Of a stretch of 64,000 nt of DNA, positions 24,462 through 33,596 are shown piece by piece. A model generated the notes under the pieces. The model searched no databases. It saw only the letters and a program-made list of their open reading frames with translations, and had not been told where the DNA came from. Positions within the stretch are counted from its first letter, which is position 1; each line of letters begins with the position of its first letter. Source of the stretch: Parasporobacterium sp. GTDB taxonomy: Bacteria > Bacillota > Clostridia > Lachnospirales > Lachnospiraceae. The stretch is from positions 84,346 to 148,345 of the forward strand of contig JAFUBX010000005.1 in NCBI GenBank assembly GCA_017459985.1, in the 5' to 3' direction. The translations under genes were made by a program, and so were the position numbers.

Positions 24462-27316
24462 TAATCAGATTATGGAACCGAATCAAACGAATCTATGAGG
24501 TCTTCAGAGACTTCTGCATCAAAATGATCACCTCCCGGGTGTTCCTGCTCGGAGCGGTTTTCATTATCATGTTCTGTGTCATCATCGCCAGACTGTTCTA
24601 CCTGCAGATCATCAAAGCAGAGTATTATCAGGATAATTTTACCCAGAAGGCCCGGAAGGTGATCTATTCGGAAGGCGCCCGGGGCAATATCTATGATTCT
24701 GCCGGGGAACTGCTTGCCCATAATGAAGTCGGATATTCCGTCGTTATGACAGATGAGATCAAGAATTCCGATATGAAAGGGGAGATCATCAACCGGATTA
24801 TTTTCAATACCATTGAGCTGATCGAATCCAACGGGGATTCCCTGATCAACAATTTCAATATCGAATACAGGGACGGGGAGGCAGCCTTCAAATCAGAACC
24901 GGCGACTCCGATGATCACCTTCCTCTGCAACGTGTTCGGTCTCAGATCTACGGATATCTATGATAAGGGGTATGATAAATATTCCGCCCGGCAGATCATT
25001 GATTATATGTGTTCCCCCAGAAGATTTGATATCAGTGCGGATGAGTATAATCTGGAGCAGAGAATCAAGATCTGTACGGTCCGCTATGCGCTGTCCCTGA
25101 ACTCCTATCAGAAATATCTTTCCACGGTGATTGCTTCGGATGTAAATGAATATACCCAGGCTGCCATTATGGAAAACAAATCGGACCTGACCGGAGTGGA
25201 TATCAAAGAGACCTATAAGCGGGTCTACGATCGGGGCGTGTATTACGGATCGATTCTGGGATATACCGGTTATATCTCGGAATCCGAACTGGACAGTATG
25301 AACTATAATGACCTGGGGATCGAATATCTGTCGGGAGACATTGTGGGAAAAACCGGCATTGAAGCTTCTTATGATGAATATCTCAAGGGAACCCGCGGCA
25401 CAGAGACGGTCTTCGTGGACAATAAGGGCAGTGTGCTGGAAGTGATTGATTCCACACGCTCCGGCAGCGGCAATGACCTGTATCTGACGCTGGATACCAA
25501 TCTGCAGATCGCCTTTTATGAGATTCTGGAGAGGGAGATCGCCGGCTTATTGGTAGCCCGGATCGTGGACTGGAATTATGTCAGCGACGGAACGGATGAT
25601 ATCGTCTATATCCCAGCCAATGATGTCTATTTCCAGCTTCTGACCAACGTGATTGAGCCTCTGGATTTTTCAAATCCAGGCGCGACCTACCGGGAGAGAA
25701 GCGTGTACTCCGCGTTCCTGGCCAGGGAAAAGGCGGTGCTTCAGGAAATGCGGGCACAGCTGGTCAGCGTACAGCCAAAACCCACCGGCGAGCTGTCGGA
25801 TGAATTTAATGATTATATGTATTTCGCCTATAATCTTCTGGGAAGTCTCGGGATCCTGGACAAAGAAGTGATGAATACTTCGGATCCTGTTTATCTGCAG
25901 TTTGCGGACGAAGCGGTTTCCTTACGGGAGTTCCTGATCCATGCAATTTCCGAAAACTGGATCAATGTTACGATGCTGGATTCCTCCAAACGGTACGCCA
26001 CCTCTGAAGAGATTTATAATTCTCTTCTGGAAAAACTGATGAGCAGCCTGACAGACAGCGTCAGCTTCCAGGAACGGATCTATTATTATATGGTCTACAG
26101 CGGGGAGATCTCACCATATGATATCTGCATGATGCTGTATGACCAGAATAAACTTCCTTCCAATGACCCGATGATGGTGGCGCTTCAGACCATGTCGATC
26201 TCGCCCTTCCAGTTTATCATCACCCAGATCGAGAATCTGGTGATCACACCGGCCATGGTGGCCCTGGATCCCTGCTCCGCCTCCATCGTGGTAACCGATA
26301 CGAAAACGGGAAAAGTAAAGGCATTGGTTTCCTATCCGTCCTATGACAACAATATGCTGTCAGGGAGCATCAACCAGGATTACTGGTACCAGCTGAATAC
26401 AGACGGCTCCGCCCCCTTATACAACCGGGCGACCCAGGCTCTGACCGCCCCGGGATCCACATTCAAACCCATTACTGCGGCCGCGGGACTGAATGAAAAT
26501 GTGATTAACGTAGATACCTTTATCCTGGATGAAGGCGTTTTTGAGGAGATCACGCCGTCCCCGAAATGCTGGATTCATCCGGATTCCCACGGATATGTCA
26601 ATGTGACGGAAGCCCTGACGGTATCCTGCAACTACTTTTTCTACTCGGTGGGATACGGTCTGAGTATGGTGGATGACGAATACACCAGTCTGCAGGGTCT
26701 GGATATTCTGGAACAGTATGCAACGGACCTTGGACTGAATATGAAATCCGGCGTAGAGATTGAAGAGAATAATCCCCGGTTCTCCTCCACGGACTCGGTA
26801 AGAACCGCCATCGGACAGGGGACCAACGGATTTGCAACGGTCCAGCTGGCCAGATATGCCAACTGCCTGGCCAATACAGGCAGAAACTATCAGCTGAGCC
26901 TCATCGACCGGGTCGTGGACAAAGCAGGGAATACCATCCTGACCGTGGAGCCATTTGTGAACAACGAAGTGGAACTTCGGGCCGGAAGCTGGAATGCCAT
27001 CCATGCAGGAATGCTGGGTGTTGTGACGGAAGGGTCGGTCGCCGATGTATTCAAGGGTTCCGGGATCGAGCTTGCCGGAAAGACCGGAACCGCACAGGAA
27101 AGTATTTACCGGTCCAACCATTCCAACTTCATCGGTTTTTCTCCGTATTACAATCCGGAGATCGCCTTTGCCTGTACGATCCGGAACGGTGGATCCTCCA
27201 CTTATGCGGCAGAGACAACGAAAGCCTGTCTGGAGTATTATTATGGAAAGACGACGATCAATGGTATCCTTTCCTCAGGAGCCTATGAAATTGAGCTGAT
27301 GGGTGTTACGGACTAA
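24458..27316 (+). CDS. mrdA: Penicillin-binding protein 2 (elongasome transpeptidase), enlarged
   Basis: 952 residues, against roughly 600-720 for typical PBP2. A cytoplasmic lead and one membrane helix (about residues 30-50) are followed by the pedestal region with RGNIYDSAGELLAHN and the dimer domain. The transpeptidase motifs are intact: S667-TFK, S723-CN and K875-TGTAQ. The extra length is a segment of about 250 residues between the conserved LTLDTNLQ block (near residue 343) and the ATP/VVTDTKTGKVKALVSYPS block (near 610). The start is GTG at 24458, overlapping mreD by 4 bp. Works with RodA in side-wall synthesis. Confidence 0.93.
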   Translation: MIIRLWNRIKRIYEVFRDFCIKMITSRVFLLGAVFIIMFCVIIARLFYLQIIKAEYYQDNFTQKARKVIYSEGARGNIYDSAGELLAHNEVGYSVVMTDEIKNSDMKGEIINRIIFNTIELIESNGDSLINNFNIEYRDGEAAFKSEPATPMITFLCNVFGLRSTDIYDKGYDKYSARQIIDYMCSPRRFDISADEYNLEQRIKICTVRYALSLNSYQKYLSTVIASDVNEYTQAAIMENKSDLTGVDIKETYKRVYDRGVYYGSILGYTGYISESELDSMNYNDLGIEYLSGDIVGKTGIEASYDEYLKGTRGTETVFVDNKGSVLEVIDSTRSGSGNDLYLTLDTNLQIAFYEILEREIAGLLVARIVDWNYVSDGTDDIVYIPANDVYFQLLTNVIEPLDFSNPGATYRERSVYSAFLAREKAVLQEMRAQLVSVQPKPTGELSDEFNDYMYFAYNLLGSLGILDKEVMNTSDPVYLQFADEAVSLREFLIHAISENWINVTMLDSSKRYATSEEIYNSLLEKLMSSLTDSVSFQERIYYYMVYSGEISPYDICMMLYDQNKLPSNDPMMVALQTMSISPFQFIITQIENLVITPAMVALDPCSASIVVTDTKTGKVKALVSYPSYDNNMLSGSINQDYWYQLNTDGSAPLYNRATQALTAPGSTFKPITAAAGLNENVINVDTFILDEGVFEEITPSPKCWIHPDSHGYVNVTEALTVSCNYFFYSVGYGLSMVDDEYTSLQGLDILEQYATDLGLNMKSGVEIEENNPRFSSTDSVRTAIGQGTNGFATVQLARYANCLANTGRNYQLSLIDRVVDKAGNTILTVEPFVNNEVELRAGSWNAIHAGMLGVVTEGSVADVFKGSGIELAGKTGTAQESIYRSNHSNFIGFSPYYNPEIAFACTIRNGGSSTYAAETTKACLEYYYGKTTINGILSSGAYEIELMGVTD

Positions 27317-27323
27317 TCTGATT

Positions 27324-28481
27324 ATGAAACAGAGACTGGAAAGAATATTAGAAGAAATCAAATCCTATGACTATAATACGCTCAGTTACCCGCTGATCTT
27401 TTATTGTCTTGCCCTTTCGGTAATCGGGATTCTGGCGATCCATTCCGCCACCGGAGGAAATATGACCTATGTCACCAAACAGGTCGTAGGCCTCGTTGCC
27501 GGTATTTTAGTCATGGCGGTCATGGCGCTGGTACGTTATGATATTATTGCAAGGTATTACTGGCTTTTATATGTGCTGAACCTGATCATGCTGCTGCTGG
27601 TCCACCTGATCGGAACCTACCGCGGCGGCGCAAAGCGCTGGATCGTTGTGGGGGATATCATGTTTCAACCCTCCGAGCTGTCCAAGCTTCTGCTGCTGAT
27701 CTTTTTTTCTTCGCTGCTGGCCCACAACCGGACTGCGTTGAACTCCATCAAGTTTTTCGCGTTTACCTGCGCGGCCTTTGCGGTCCCGATCCTTCTGATC
27801 GTAACAGAACCGGATCTTTCGACTTCTATTGTCATTTTTATCATGTTCTGTGCTATAATATTTATCGGGAAGTTCTATTACAAGATCATACGGAATGTGC
27901 TGCTGATCGTAATACCGGCGCTTGCGCTGCTGATTACATTAATCTTTTTTCTTCCGCCGGAGAAAAACATCATTCCGGTCTACCAGTATAACCGTCTGGT
28001 GGGCTTTTATGATCCGGATAACGAGATTGCCGCAGACATCCGCTATCAGCAGGAGAATTCGATCCTGGCCATTGCCGGCGGATCCCTGACGGGAAAAGGG
28101 CTGAACAACAATTCCATTACCAGTGTGAAAAATGCGGAATTTATTTCAGAGCCGCAGACGGACTTTATCTTTACAGTCATTGGAGAGGAATTGGGATTTT
28201 TCGGTTCGCTGGTAACCGTTGTCCTGATGGCCCTGGTTGTGATAGAATGTTTCCGGATCGGTATCCGTGCCCGGGAAAATATCGGGAAATGTATTGCGAT
28301 CGGCTATGGTACCCTGATCGGAACGCAGGCATTTATCAACCTCAGTGTGGTCACGATGCTGCTTCCGAATACGGGTCTGACACTTCCTTTTGTCAGTTAC
28401 GGACTGAGTTCCCTGACGACCTCGTTTCTGGGGATCGGGATTGTGTTAAATGTTGGATTAAAAAAGAAGTTTTCATTGTAA
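27324..28481 (+). CDS. rodA: RodA-type SEDS peptidoglycan polymerase
   Basis: 385 residues from the ATG at 27324; a GTG at 27303 inside the PBP2 end is an alternative, and neither has a clear ribosome binding site. Ten or so membrane segments, with the SEDS motifs KRWIVVGDIMFQPSELSKL and LGFFGSLV. RodA polymerises glycan strands from lipid II and pairs with the class B PBP encoded just upstream. The C-terminal FVSYGLSSLTTSFLGIGIVLN is typical. FtsW is the alternative, but the mreBCD-PBP2 context favours RodA. Confidence 0.93.
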   Translation: MKQRLERILEEIKSYDYNTLSYPLIFYCLALSVIGILAIHSATGGNMTYVTKQVVGLVAGILVMAVMALVRYDIIARYYWLLYVLNLIMLLLVHLIGTYRGGAKRWIVVGDIMFQPSELSKLLLLIFFSSLLAHNRTALNSIKFFAFTCAAFAVPILLIVTEPDLSTSIVIFIMFCAIIFIGKFYYKIIRNVLLIVIPALALLITLIFFLPPEKNIIPVYQYNRLVGFYDPDNEIAADIRYQQENSILAIAGGSLTGKGLNNNSITSVKNAEFISEPQTDFIFTVIGEELGFFGSLVTVVLMALVVIECFRIGIRARENIGKCIAIGYGTLIGTQAFINLSVVTMLLPNTGLTLPFVSYGLSSLTTSFLGIGIVLNVGLKKKFSL

Positions 28482-28498
28482 GAGCAGGAGCGTGAACC

Positions 28499-28894
28499 AT
28501 GAATATCGGACTTATTTCTCATGATTCCAAAAAAGAACTGATGCAGAATTTTTGTATTGCATACAAAAACATCCTGTCGAAGCACAATCTATTTGCAACC
28601 GGCAATACAGGAAGACTGATCGAAGATGTGACAAATCTGAATTTGCGTAAATTCATTCCCGGCCAGCTGGGAGGCAGCCGGCAGATGTGCGCCCAGATCG
28701 AAGTGAACGAGATCGATGCGGTGATCTTTCTGCGGGATCCGCTGGACGAAGGGGAGGGAAATCAGGACTATCTGCAGATCAACCGTCTGTGCGATCTGAA
28801 CAGTATTCCGATCGCAACCAACATCGCCGCGGCGGAGATCCTGATCCTGGCCATCGACAGAGGCGATCTGAACTGGCGCAATCTTTACAGATAA
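28499..28894 (+). CDS. Methylglyoxal synthase-like protein
   Basis: 131 residues, MGS fold. The N-terminal IGLISHDSKKELM and ATGNTGRL phosphate-binding segment match methylglyoxal synthase, and LRDPL is retained. However the GGDQQ motif that carries the catalytic aspartate of the Escherichia coli enzyme (Asp71) reads GGSRQ (Ser60), and the PHDPD segment carrying His98 reads EGNQD. It is the gene after rodA, with a GGAGCG ribosome binding site. It may be a non-catalytic or differently acting paralogue; automatic annotation would call it mgsA. Confidence 0.82.
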   Translation: MNIGLISHDSKKELMQNFCIAYKNILSKHNLFATGNTGRLIEDVTNLNLRKFIPGQLGGSRQMCAQIEVNEIDAVIFLRDPLDEGEGNQDYLQINRLCDLNSIPIATNIAAAEILILAIDRGDLNWRNLYR

Positions 28895-28944
28895 TGTGGT
28901 ATTATAAGTGCTGGGCACTCATAACATAAAGGAGGAATTAAATT

Positions 28945-29364
28945 ATGGTTAAATTAATTGCAGGGGAAAAGGGCAAAGGAAAGACAAAGTACATTCTCGA
29001 CAGAGCAAATTCAGAAGCGAAGACGACCGACGGCGTCATCATTTATCTGGACAAGAACTCCAAGCATATGTTCGAGCTTGACAGAAACATCCGATTGATC
29101 AATGTCCGGGAATACCCGATCTCTGATTTTGATGTTCTGATGGGATTTATCTGCGGACTGATTTCCGGAAACAGTGATATCCAGTCCGTTTACTTTGACA
29201 GTTTTCTTACCCTTGCCAACCTGGAAGACCAGGACCCCGCTGAAGCAATCGATAAAATGATCGTTCTTTCTGACAGACTTGGTGTCGAGTTTATTATTAG
29301 CCTTTCTCTGGGATTAAATGAACTGGATGAAAGATTCAGGGAGATCACCGAGCTTTCGTTATAA
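28945..29364 (+). CDS. Small P-loop protein of unknown function
   Basis: 139 residues. The N-terminus VKLIAGEKGKGKTKYIL contains a Walker A motif (GEKGKGKT), and IQSVYFDSFL is a possible Walker B strand. It is too short for a full ATPase of the RecA or AAA class and has no membrane segment. Preceded by an optimal AAAGGAGG. The stop codon shares a base with the next start (TAATG), so it is coupled to the HlyD-like gene. I do not recognise a characterised homologue; related proteins are sometimes labelled twitching-motility-like without evidence. Context suggests a cell-envelope or division role. Confidence 0.82.
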   Translation: MVKLIAGEKGKGKTKYILDRANSEAKTTDGVIIYLDKNSKHMFELDRNIRLINVREYPISDFDVLMGFICGLISGNSDIQSVYFDSFLTLANLEDQDPAEAIDKMIVLSDRLGVEFIISLSLGLNELDERFREITELSL

Positions 29365-30740
29365 TGTCAGACCAGCCGAATGGTACAATCAAATATAAAA
29401 GCAATAAACCCAACGTAAATATAGGATTGATTATCTGCCTGATAATCATCCTGTATTTCGTTGCGGTTTTCTGTGATTTTCTGTTTAACAAAAGCAGCAG
29501 CTTTTACGAAGTCGATGAAGGATATACGTCCAGCGAATTTGACGGACAGTATACGGCCCTGGCAATCCGTTCGGAGGTGGTGGTCAATTCCGCTTCTTCC
29601 GGCTATGTCAATTATTTTGTCGGGGATCAGAGTCCTGTCTATGTGGGAGAGCAGTCCTATCTGATTGATACCAGCGGAGAGCTGTCTTACCGCCTGAACC
29701 AGGCGGCGCAGAACCAGGCGATCCTGAATGAAAATGATCTGAATCTGATCGAGGATTCTCTGTATGATTTTAATACCTCATTTAAAATCAACGACTATTA
29801 TGAAGCATACCATTTCAAATATCAGATCGAATCCCAGATCCTGGATCTTGTCAATTCCAGCATTTTTGAAAACAATGATATCCGTTTTACTGGAAGCCTA
29901 CAGATCTATAATTCCGAATATGCAGGCATTGCCATGCATTATATCGATCAGTTTGAAAATCTGACTATCGATACCTTCGACGCCTCTTCCTTCCGGAAAA
30001 ATACATATAATAAACAGATCATCAAAAGCAATGACCGGGTGGAAGCCGGCTCTCCCGTATATAAGGTGATTACCTCAGAAGACTGGTATCTGGTGATCCA
30101 GATCAACAATCCGGATGCATTCCGGAACCTTGATGTGGTGTCGATCCAGTTTCTGAAGGACAATATTACTGCGGATGCTAATTTTGAGATCATAACCAGA
30201 GGCGGAAACTATTACGGCGTCATTTCCCTGAGCAAATATATGATCCGCTATGCTTCGGAACGGTATATTCAGATTGCCTTCAAGGATGATACCTATTCCG
30301 GCCTGAAGGTTCCCAAATCCTCTGTGACTTCCTGCACATATCTGGCAATCCCGGAAGAATTCCTTTCCAAGGGAGGAAATTCCTCCAAAGACGGATTCAG
30401 TGTCAAGACTAAGCTGCGGGAAGGCGTGGAAACCGTCAGCTGGAAATATCCGGAAATCGTGAAGATCAGTGAGGGGATCTGCTATGTTCCTTTTCAAAAC
30501 GGGGAAATATTCCTGGGGGATATTCTGGTGCAGGAGGACTCGGATAACGAATTTACGGTCGGTATGACAGCGGATGTGCAGGGAGTTTACGTGAACAGCT
30601 CCGGAAACGCGCTGTTCCGGTTTATCGATATCCTGGGCGAAAACAATGGGTATTATATTGTCCGGGATGACAGTGTCAATGGGGTTTCTTTGTTTGATCA
30701 GGTATACATGAATTATAAGGAAGCGGAAAATGTCGGTTAA
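29364..30740 (+). CDS. HlyD-like membrane-anchored adaptor of unknown partner
   Basis: 458 residues. A short cytoplasmic head, one membrane helix (about residues 20-43, GLIICLIIILYFVAVFCDFLF), then an extracytoplasmic region resembling HlyD/membrane-fusion adaptors: a lipoyl-like beta half (AIRSEVVVNSASSGYVNYFV), a helical hairpin and the returning half (DRVEAGSPVYKVI). No ABC or MFS exporter gene is adjacent. It is coupled to the P-loop gene upstream and overlaps yggS by 11 bp, so it belongs to the yggS-sepF division operon. A structural or sensory envelope role is as likely as export. Confidence 0.78.
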   Translation: MSDQPNGTIKYKSNKPNVNIGLIICLIIILYFVAVFCDFLFNKSSSFYEVDEGYTSSEFDGQYTALAIRSEVVVNSASSGYVNYFVGDQSPVYVGEQSYLIDTSGELSYRLNQAAQNQAILNENDLNLIEDSLYDFNTSFKINDYYEAYHFKYQIESQILDLVNSSIFENNDIRFTGSLQIYNSEYAGIAMHYIDQFENLTIDTFDASSFRKNTYNKQIIKSNDRVEAGSPVYKVITSEDWYLVIQINNPDAFRNLDVVSIQFLKDNITADANFEIITRGGNYYGVISLSKYMIRYASERYIQIAFKDDTYSGLKVPKSSVTSCTYLAIPEEFLSKGGNSSKDGFSVKTKLREGVETVSWKYPEIVKISEGICYVPFQNGEIFLGDILVQEDSDNEFTVGMTADVQGVYVNSSGNALFRFIDILGENNGYYIVRDDSVNGVSLFDQVYMNYKEAENVG

Positions 30741-31431
30741 AACAAATTATGAGGAAGTCAGAAAAAAAATAGAGCAGGCACAGGCGGAAAGTCCGTTCCA
30801 TCAGGAGGTCACCCTTGTTGCGGTCAGCAAGACCCATCCTTCCGAAATGATCTATGAAGTCTATCAGGAAGGGCAGAGGGATTTCGGGGAAAATAAGGTA
30901 CAGGAACTGACCCGGAAATACGAAGAGCTTCCGAAGGATATCCGGTGGCATATGATCGGACACCTTCAGACCAATAAAGTCAAATATATTATTGATAAGG
31001 TCTGTATGATCCATTCCGTGGATTCTCTTAAACTGGCGCAGGTCATTGATAGAGAAGCAAAAAAGCATGATCTTTGCATGCCGATTCTGATCGAAGTAAA
31101 TATCGGAGAAGAGGAGAGTAAGAGCGGGATCCGGGCAGAGGAACTGCCGGAACTTATCCGTTCTTTATCAGAACTGGATCATATCAGGGTCCTGGGCCTG
31201 ATGTGCATTCCGCCGGTATGTTCGGATGAGGATACTGCCCGTAATTATTTTAGGTCTTTACGAAATTTATCTATTGACATCAAGGATAGAAACATTGATA
31301 ATATACAAATGGAAATACTCTCGATGGGAATGAGTGATGATTATATCACTGCAATCTCAGAAGGTTCAACGATCGTCAGAGTTGGTACCGGGATATTCGG
31401 TATGAGAGATTACACAAAAACATTACTATAA
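30730..31431 (+). CDS. yggS: PLP homeostasis protein YggS/YlmE
   Basis: 233 residues, alanine-racemase N-terminal fold. The PLP-binding lysine is in LVAVSKTHP, and FGENKVQEL, WHMIGHLQTNK and the final GTGIFGMRDY motif are all typical. It buffers free pyridoxal phosphate; in Gram-positives its gene (ylmE) sits beside sepF (ylmF) as here. Followed after 10 bp by sepF. Confidence 0.95.
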   Translation: MSVKTNYEEVRKKIEQAQAESPFHQEVTLVAVSKTHPSEMIYEVYQEGQRDFGENKVQELTRKYEELPKDIRWHMIGHLQTNKVKYIIDKVCMIHSVDSLKLAQVIDREAKKHDLCMPILIEVNIGEEESKSGIRAEELPELIRSLSELDHIRVLGLMCIPPVCSDEDTARNYFRSLRNLSIDIKDRNIDNIQMEILSMGMSDDYITAISEGSTIVRVGTGIFGMRDYTKTLL

Positions 31432-31441
31432 AGGAGATATT

Positions 31442-32008
31442 ATGGGAAAGTTCACTGACAAATTTATGAACGCGTTCAACAGCGGCAAGGATGACGATTA
31501 CGACGATTTCGATGATATCTATGACGGAGACGATATCATTGACGAAGATGATACGGATGAGCCCGAAGAAAAGGGCGGTTTCTTCAAGAAGAGAGCAGCT
31601 CAGGCGGAAGAAAAAGAAGTCAGGGAACAAGCTCCCAAGTCAACTTCCGGAGCCTTCGGAAGAAATGCAAGAAGCAGTGCTTCCCGCAGCAATCCGAGAA
31701 TGGGCGGAAGCGAAGTCTGCATCTTCAAGCCTTCATCCATTGAGGATTCCAGAGAGATCACCGAGACTTTGCTTCAGGGCAAAGCTGTTGTGATCAATTT
31801 TGAAGGACTGCATGTGGAGATTTCCCAGAGAATCATTGATTTCATTTCCGGATCCTGCTATGCGCTGGATGGAAATCTGCAGAAGATCTCCAATTATATT
31901 TTCATCGCAACTCCGAATTCCGTGGATATTTCCGGTGATTTCCAGGATCTTTTCGGAAATGATGACGGATCCTTTGATATTACGGGATTCAAGTCTCCGT
32001 TGATCTGA
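31442..32008 (+). CDS. sepF: Cell division protein SepF
   Basis: 188 residues. N-terminal membrane-binding amphipathic region (MGKFTDKFMNAF), a very acidic linker (about residues 17-45), a basic linker, and the SepF core from about residue 90 (VCIFKPSSIEDSREITETLL through GSCYALDGNLQKISNYIFI). SepF binds FtsZ and aligns the Z-ring with the membrane. Ribosome binding site AAAGGAGATATT. A terminator follows 26 bp after the stop. Confidence 0.95.
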   Translation: MGKFTDKFMNAFNSGKDDDYDDFDDIYDGDDIIDEDDTDEPEEKGGFFKKRAAQAEEKEVREQAPKSTSGAFGRNARSSASRSNPRMGGSEVCIFKPSSIEDSREITETLLQGKAVVINFEGLHVEISQRIIDFISGSCYALDGNLQKISNYIFIATPNSVDISGDFQDLFGNDDGSFDITGFKSPLI

Positions 32009-32034
32009 TCGGAATTTATCAGCATGTTTGTTTT

Positions 32035-32064
32035 CAGGCTGCCGGTTTGGCAGCCTGTTTTATT
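32035..32064 (+). terminator. Intrinsic terminator after sepF
   Basis: Perfect 9-bp stem CAGGCTGCC / GGCAGCCTG with a 5-base loop, followed by TTTTATT. It ends the long mre-rod-yggS-sepF transcription unit, so lspA should have its own promoter in the 40 bp that follow. Confidence 0.88.
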
Positions 32065-32103
32065 GGTTCTGAGTACAGCGTAATAATTCTGTTCGGCGCA
32101 ATC

Positions 32104-32673
32104 ATGAAAGACTCTCCGAATTATCGCAGAAAACTGAATATGCACCTCATCCTTCAGATTCTGATGGTTCCTGTTCTGATCCTGATTGACCAGCTCACTA
32201 AATATCTGGCAGCGTCTTCACTGAAGTCTGGCGGAGACCTGTCCCTGATCAAAGGTCTGGTCAATCTTCATTATCTGGAAAATCAGGGTGCCGCCTTTGG
32301 TATTTTCACAGGACGATTCTGGCTGTTTTATGTGATTACGGTAGTTATCCTGATCCTTCTGACAGTTTTTTATTGTCGGATTCATAAGAGGCTCCAGTCT
32401 TATTGTTCTGATAAAACCATCATCCCGGACAGAAAGACCATAAGGAATCAGCTGTTTTTATGCGATCTTCTGTGTCTTTTGGCTTCCGGAGCCATTGGGA
32501 ACTTCATCGACCGGATCCTGCGCGGGTATGTGATTGATTTTATTTCTCTTCAGTTTATCTCTTTTCCCGTGTTTAATCTTGCGGATATCTATGTCACAAT
32601 TTCCGCAGTAATGATCGTCATTTTCTTCCTTTTTATTTATAAAGAAGACAGGAATTTTCATTTATGGGGCTGA
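32104..32673 (+). CDS. lspA: Lipoprotein signal peptidase (signal peptidase II)
   Basis: 189 residues from the ATG at 32104; the open frame runs further upstream through the terminator, and the ATG at 32140 is an alternative. Four membrane segments. Conserved motifs are LIDQLTKYLA, LHYLENQGAAFGIF, GAIGNFIDRILRGYVIDFI and FNLADIYVT, the last two carrying the catalytic aspartates. It cleaves signal peptides of diacylated prolipoproteins, such as the binding protein at 57622. A ~30-residue polar loop after the second helix pair is somewhat longer than usual. Overlaps rluD by 10 bp. Confidence 0.92.
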   Translation: MKDSPNYRRKLNMHLILQILMVPVLILIDQLTKYLAASSLKSGGDLSLIKGLVNLHYLENQGAAFGIFTGRFWLFYVITVVILILLTVFYCRIHKRLQSYCSDKTIIPDRKTIRNQLFLCDLLCLLASGAIGNFIDRILRGYVIDFISLQFISFPVFNLADIYVTISAVMIVIFFLFIYKEDRNFHLWG

Positions 32674-33596
32674 TTGTATACAATGTACAGGATGAATATG
32701 AAGGATTGCGGGTGGACCGGTTTTTATCGGAACAGTCTGATGATCTGTCCCGCAGCTACATCCAGAAACTGATCAGAGAACAGCGTCTCATCGTGGGAGA
32801 AAAACCGGTAAAAGCCAGTTATCAGGTCCGGTCCGGAGATCTGATCAGCTTTGAGGTTCCTCCGAATCTGGAACCCCAAATCCTTCCGGAGAACATCCCT
32901 CTGGAGATCCTGTTTGAAGATCCGGACCTGATCGTTGTAAATAAACCGAAAGGCATGGTGGTTCATCCGGCGGCAGGACATGATTCCGGAACGCTGGTTA
33001 ATGCTTTGTTGTATCATTGCCGGGATCTTTCCGGAATCAACGGCATTTTAAGGCCCGGAATCGTCCATAGAATTGATAAGGATACTTCCGGCATTCTTGT
33101 ATGTGCAAAATCTGATCAGGCCCACAGAGGGCTTGCTGAGCAATTTAAAGTGCATTCCATACATCGGATGTATGAAGCCGTCTGTGTCGGAAATTTTAAG
33201 GAATCAGCAGGAACCGTGACCGGGTCCATCGGACGTAATCCCAATCAGCGCAAACTGATGGCAATCAATGAACGGAATGGAAAGCCTGCAGTCACACATT
33301 ATCAGGTGATCCGGAATTTTTCCAAATATTCTCATATTTCCTGCATTCTGGAAACCGGGAGAACACATCAGATCCGGGTTCATATGGCCAGCATTCATCA
33401 TCCGCTGTTAGGAGATATCTCATATGGCGGAAATACGTCGTCCTTTAAACTGGACGGCAAAGATCTGGAGGGACAGACACTGCATGCCAGAGAGCTCGGA
33501 TTTATTCATCCGATTACCGGAGCCTATCTGGAATTTACATCCGAGCTTCCCGAGTATTTCCAAAAACTTCTGAAAAAACTGGAGAACCGGAATTAG
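32664..33596 (+). CDS. rluD: Ribosomal large subunit pseudouridine synthase, RluD-type
   Basis: 310 residues. An S4 RNA-binding domain (RVDRFLSEQSDDLSRSYIQKLI) precedes the catalytic domain with GIVHRIDKDTSGILVCAKSD, in which the aspartate is the nucleophile. ETGRTHQIRVHMASIHHPLLGD is also typical. The lspA-rluD pair is widespread in Firmicutes. The exact rRNA sites modified cannot be assigned from sequence; a paralogue lies at 47222-48259. Confidence 0.92.
   Translation: MGLIVYNVQDEYEGLRVDRFLSEQSDDLSRSYIQKLIREQRLIVGEKPVKASYQVRSGDLISFEVPPNLEPQILPENIPLEILFEDPDLIVVNKPKGMVVHPAAGHDSGTLVNALLYHCRDLSGINGILRPGIVHRIDKDTSGILVCAKSDQAHRGLAEQFKVHSIHRMYEAVCVGNFKESAGTVTGSIGRNPNQRKLMAINERNGKPAVTHYQVIRNFSKYSHISCILETGRTHQIRVHMASIHHPLLGDISYGGNTSSFKLDGKDLEGQTLHARELGFIHPITGAYLEFTSELPEYFQKLLKKLENRN

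Noticed and set aside
27829-27859. Internal promoter in rodA (TTGTCA, TATAAT)
   Set aside because: The -10 is excellent, but the spacer is 19 bp and the sequence lies within a conserved membrane-helix coding region; may be chance.
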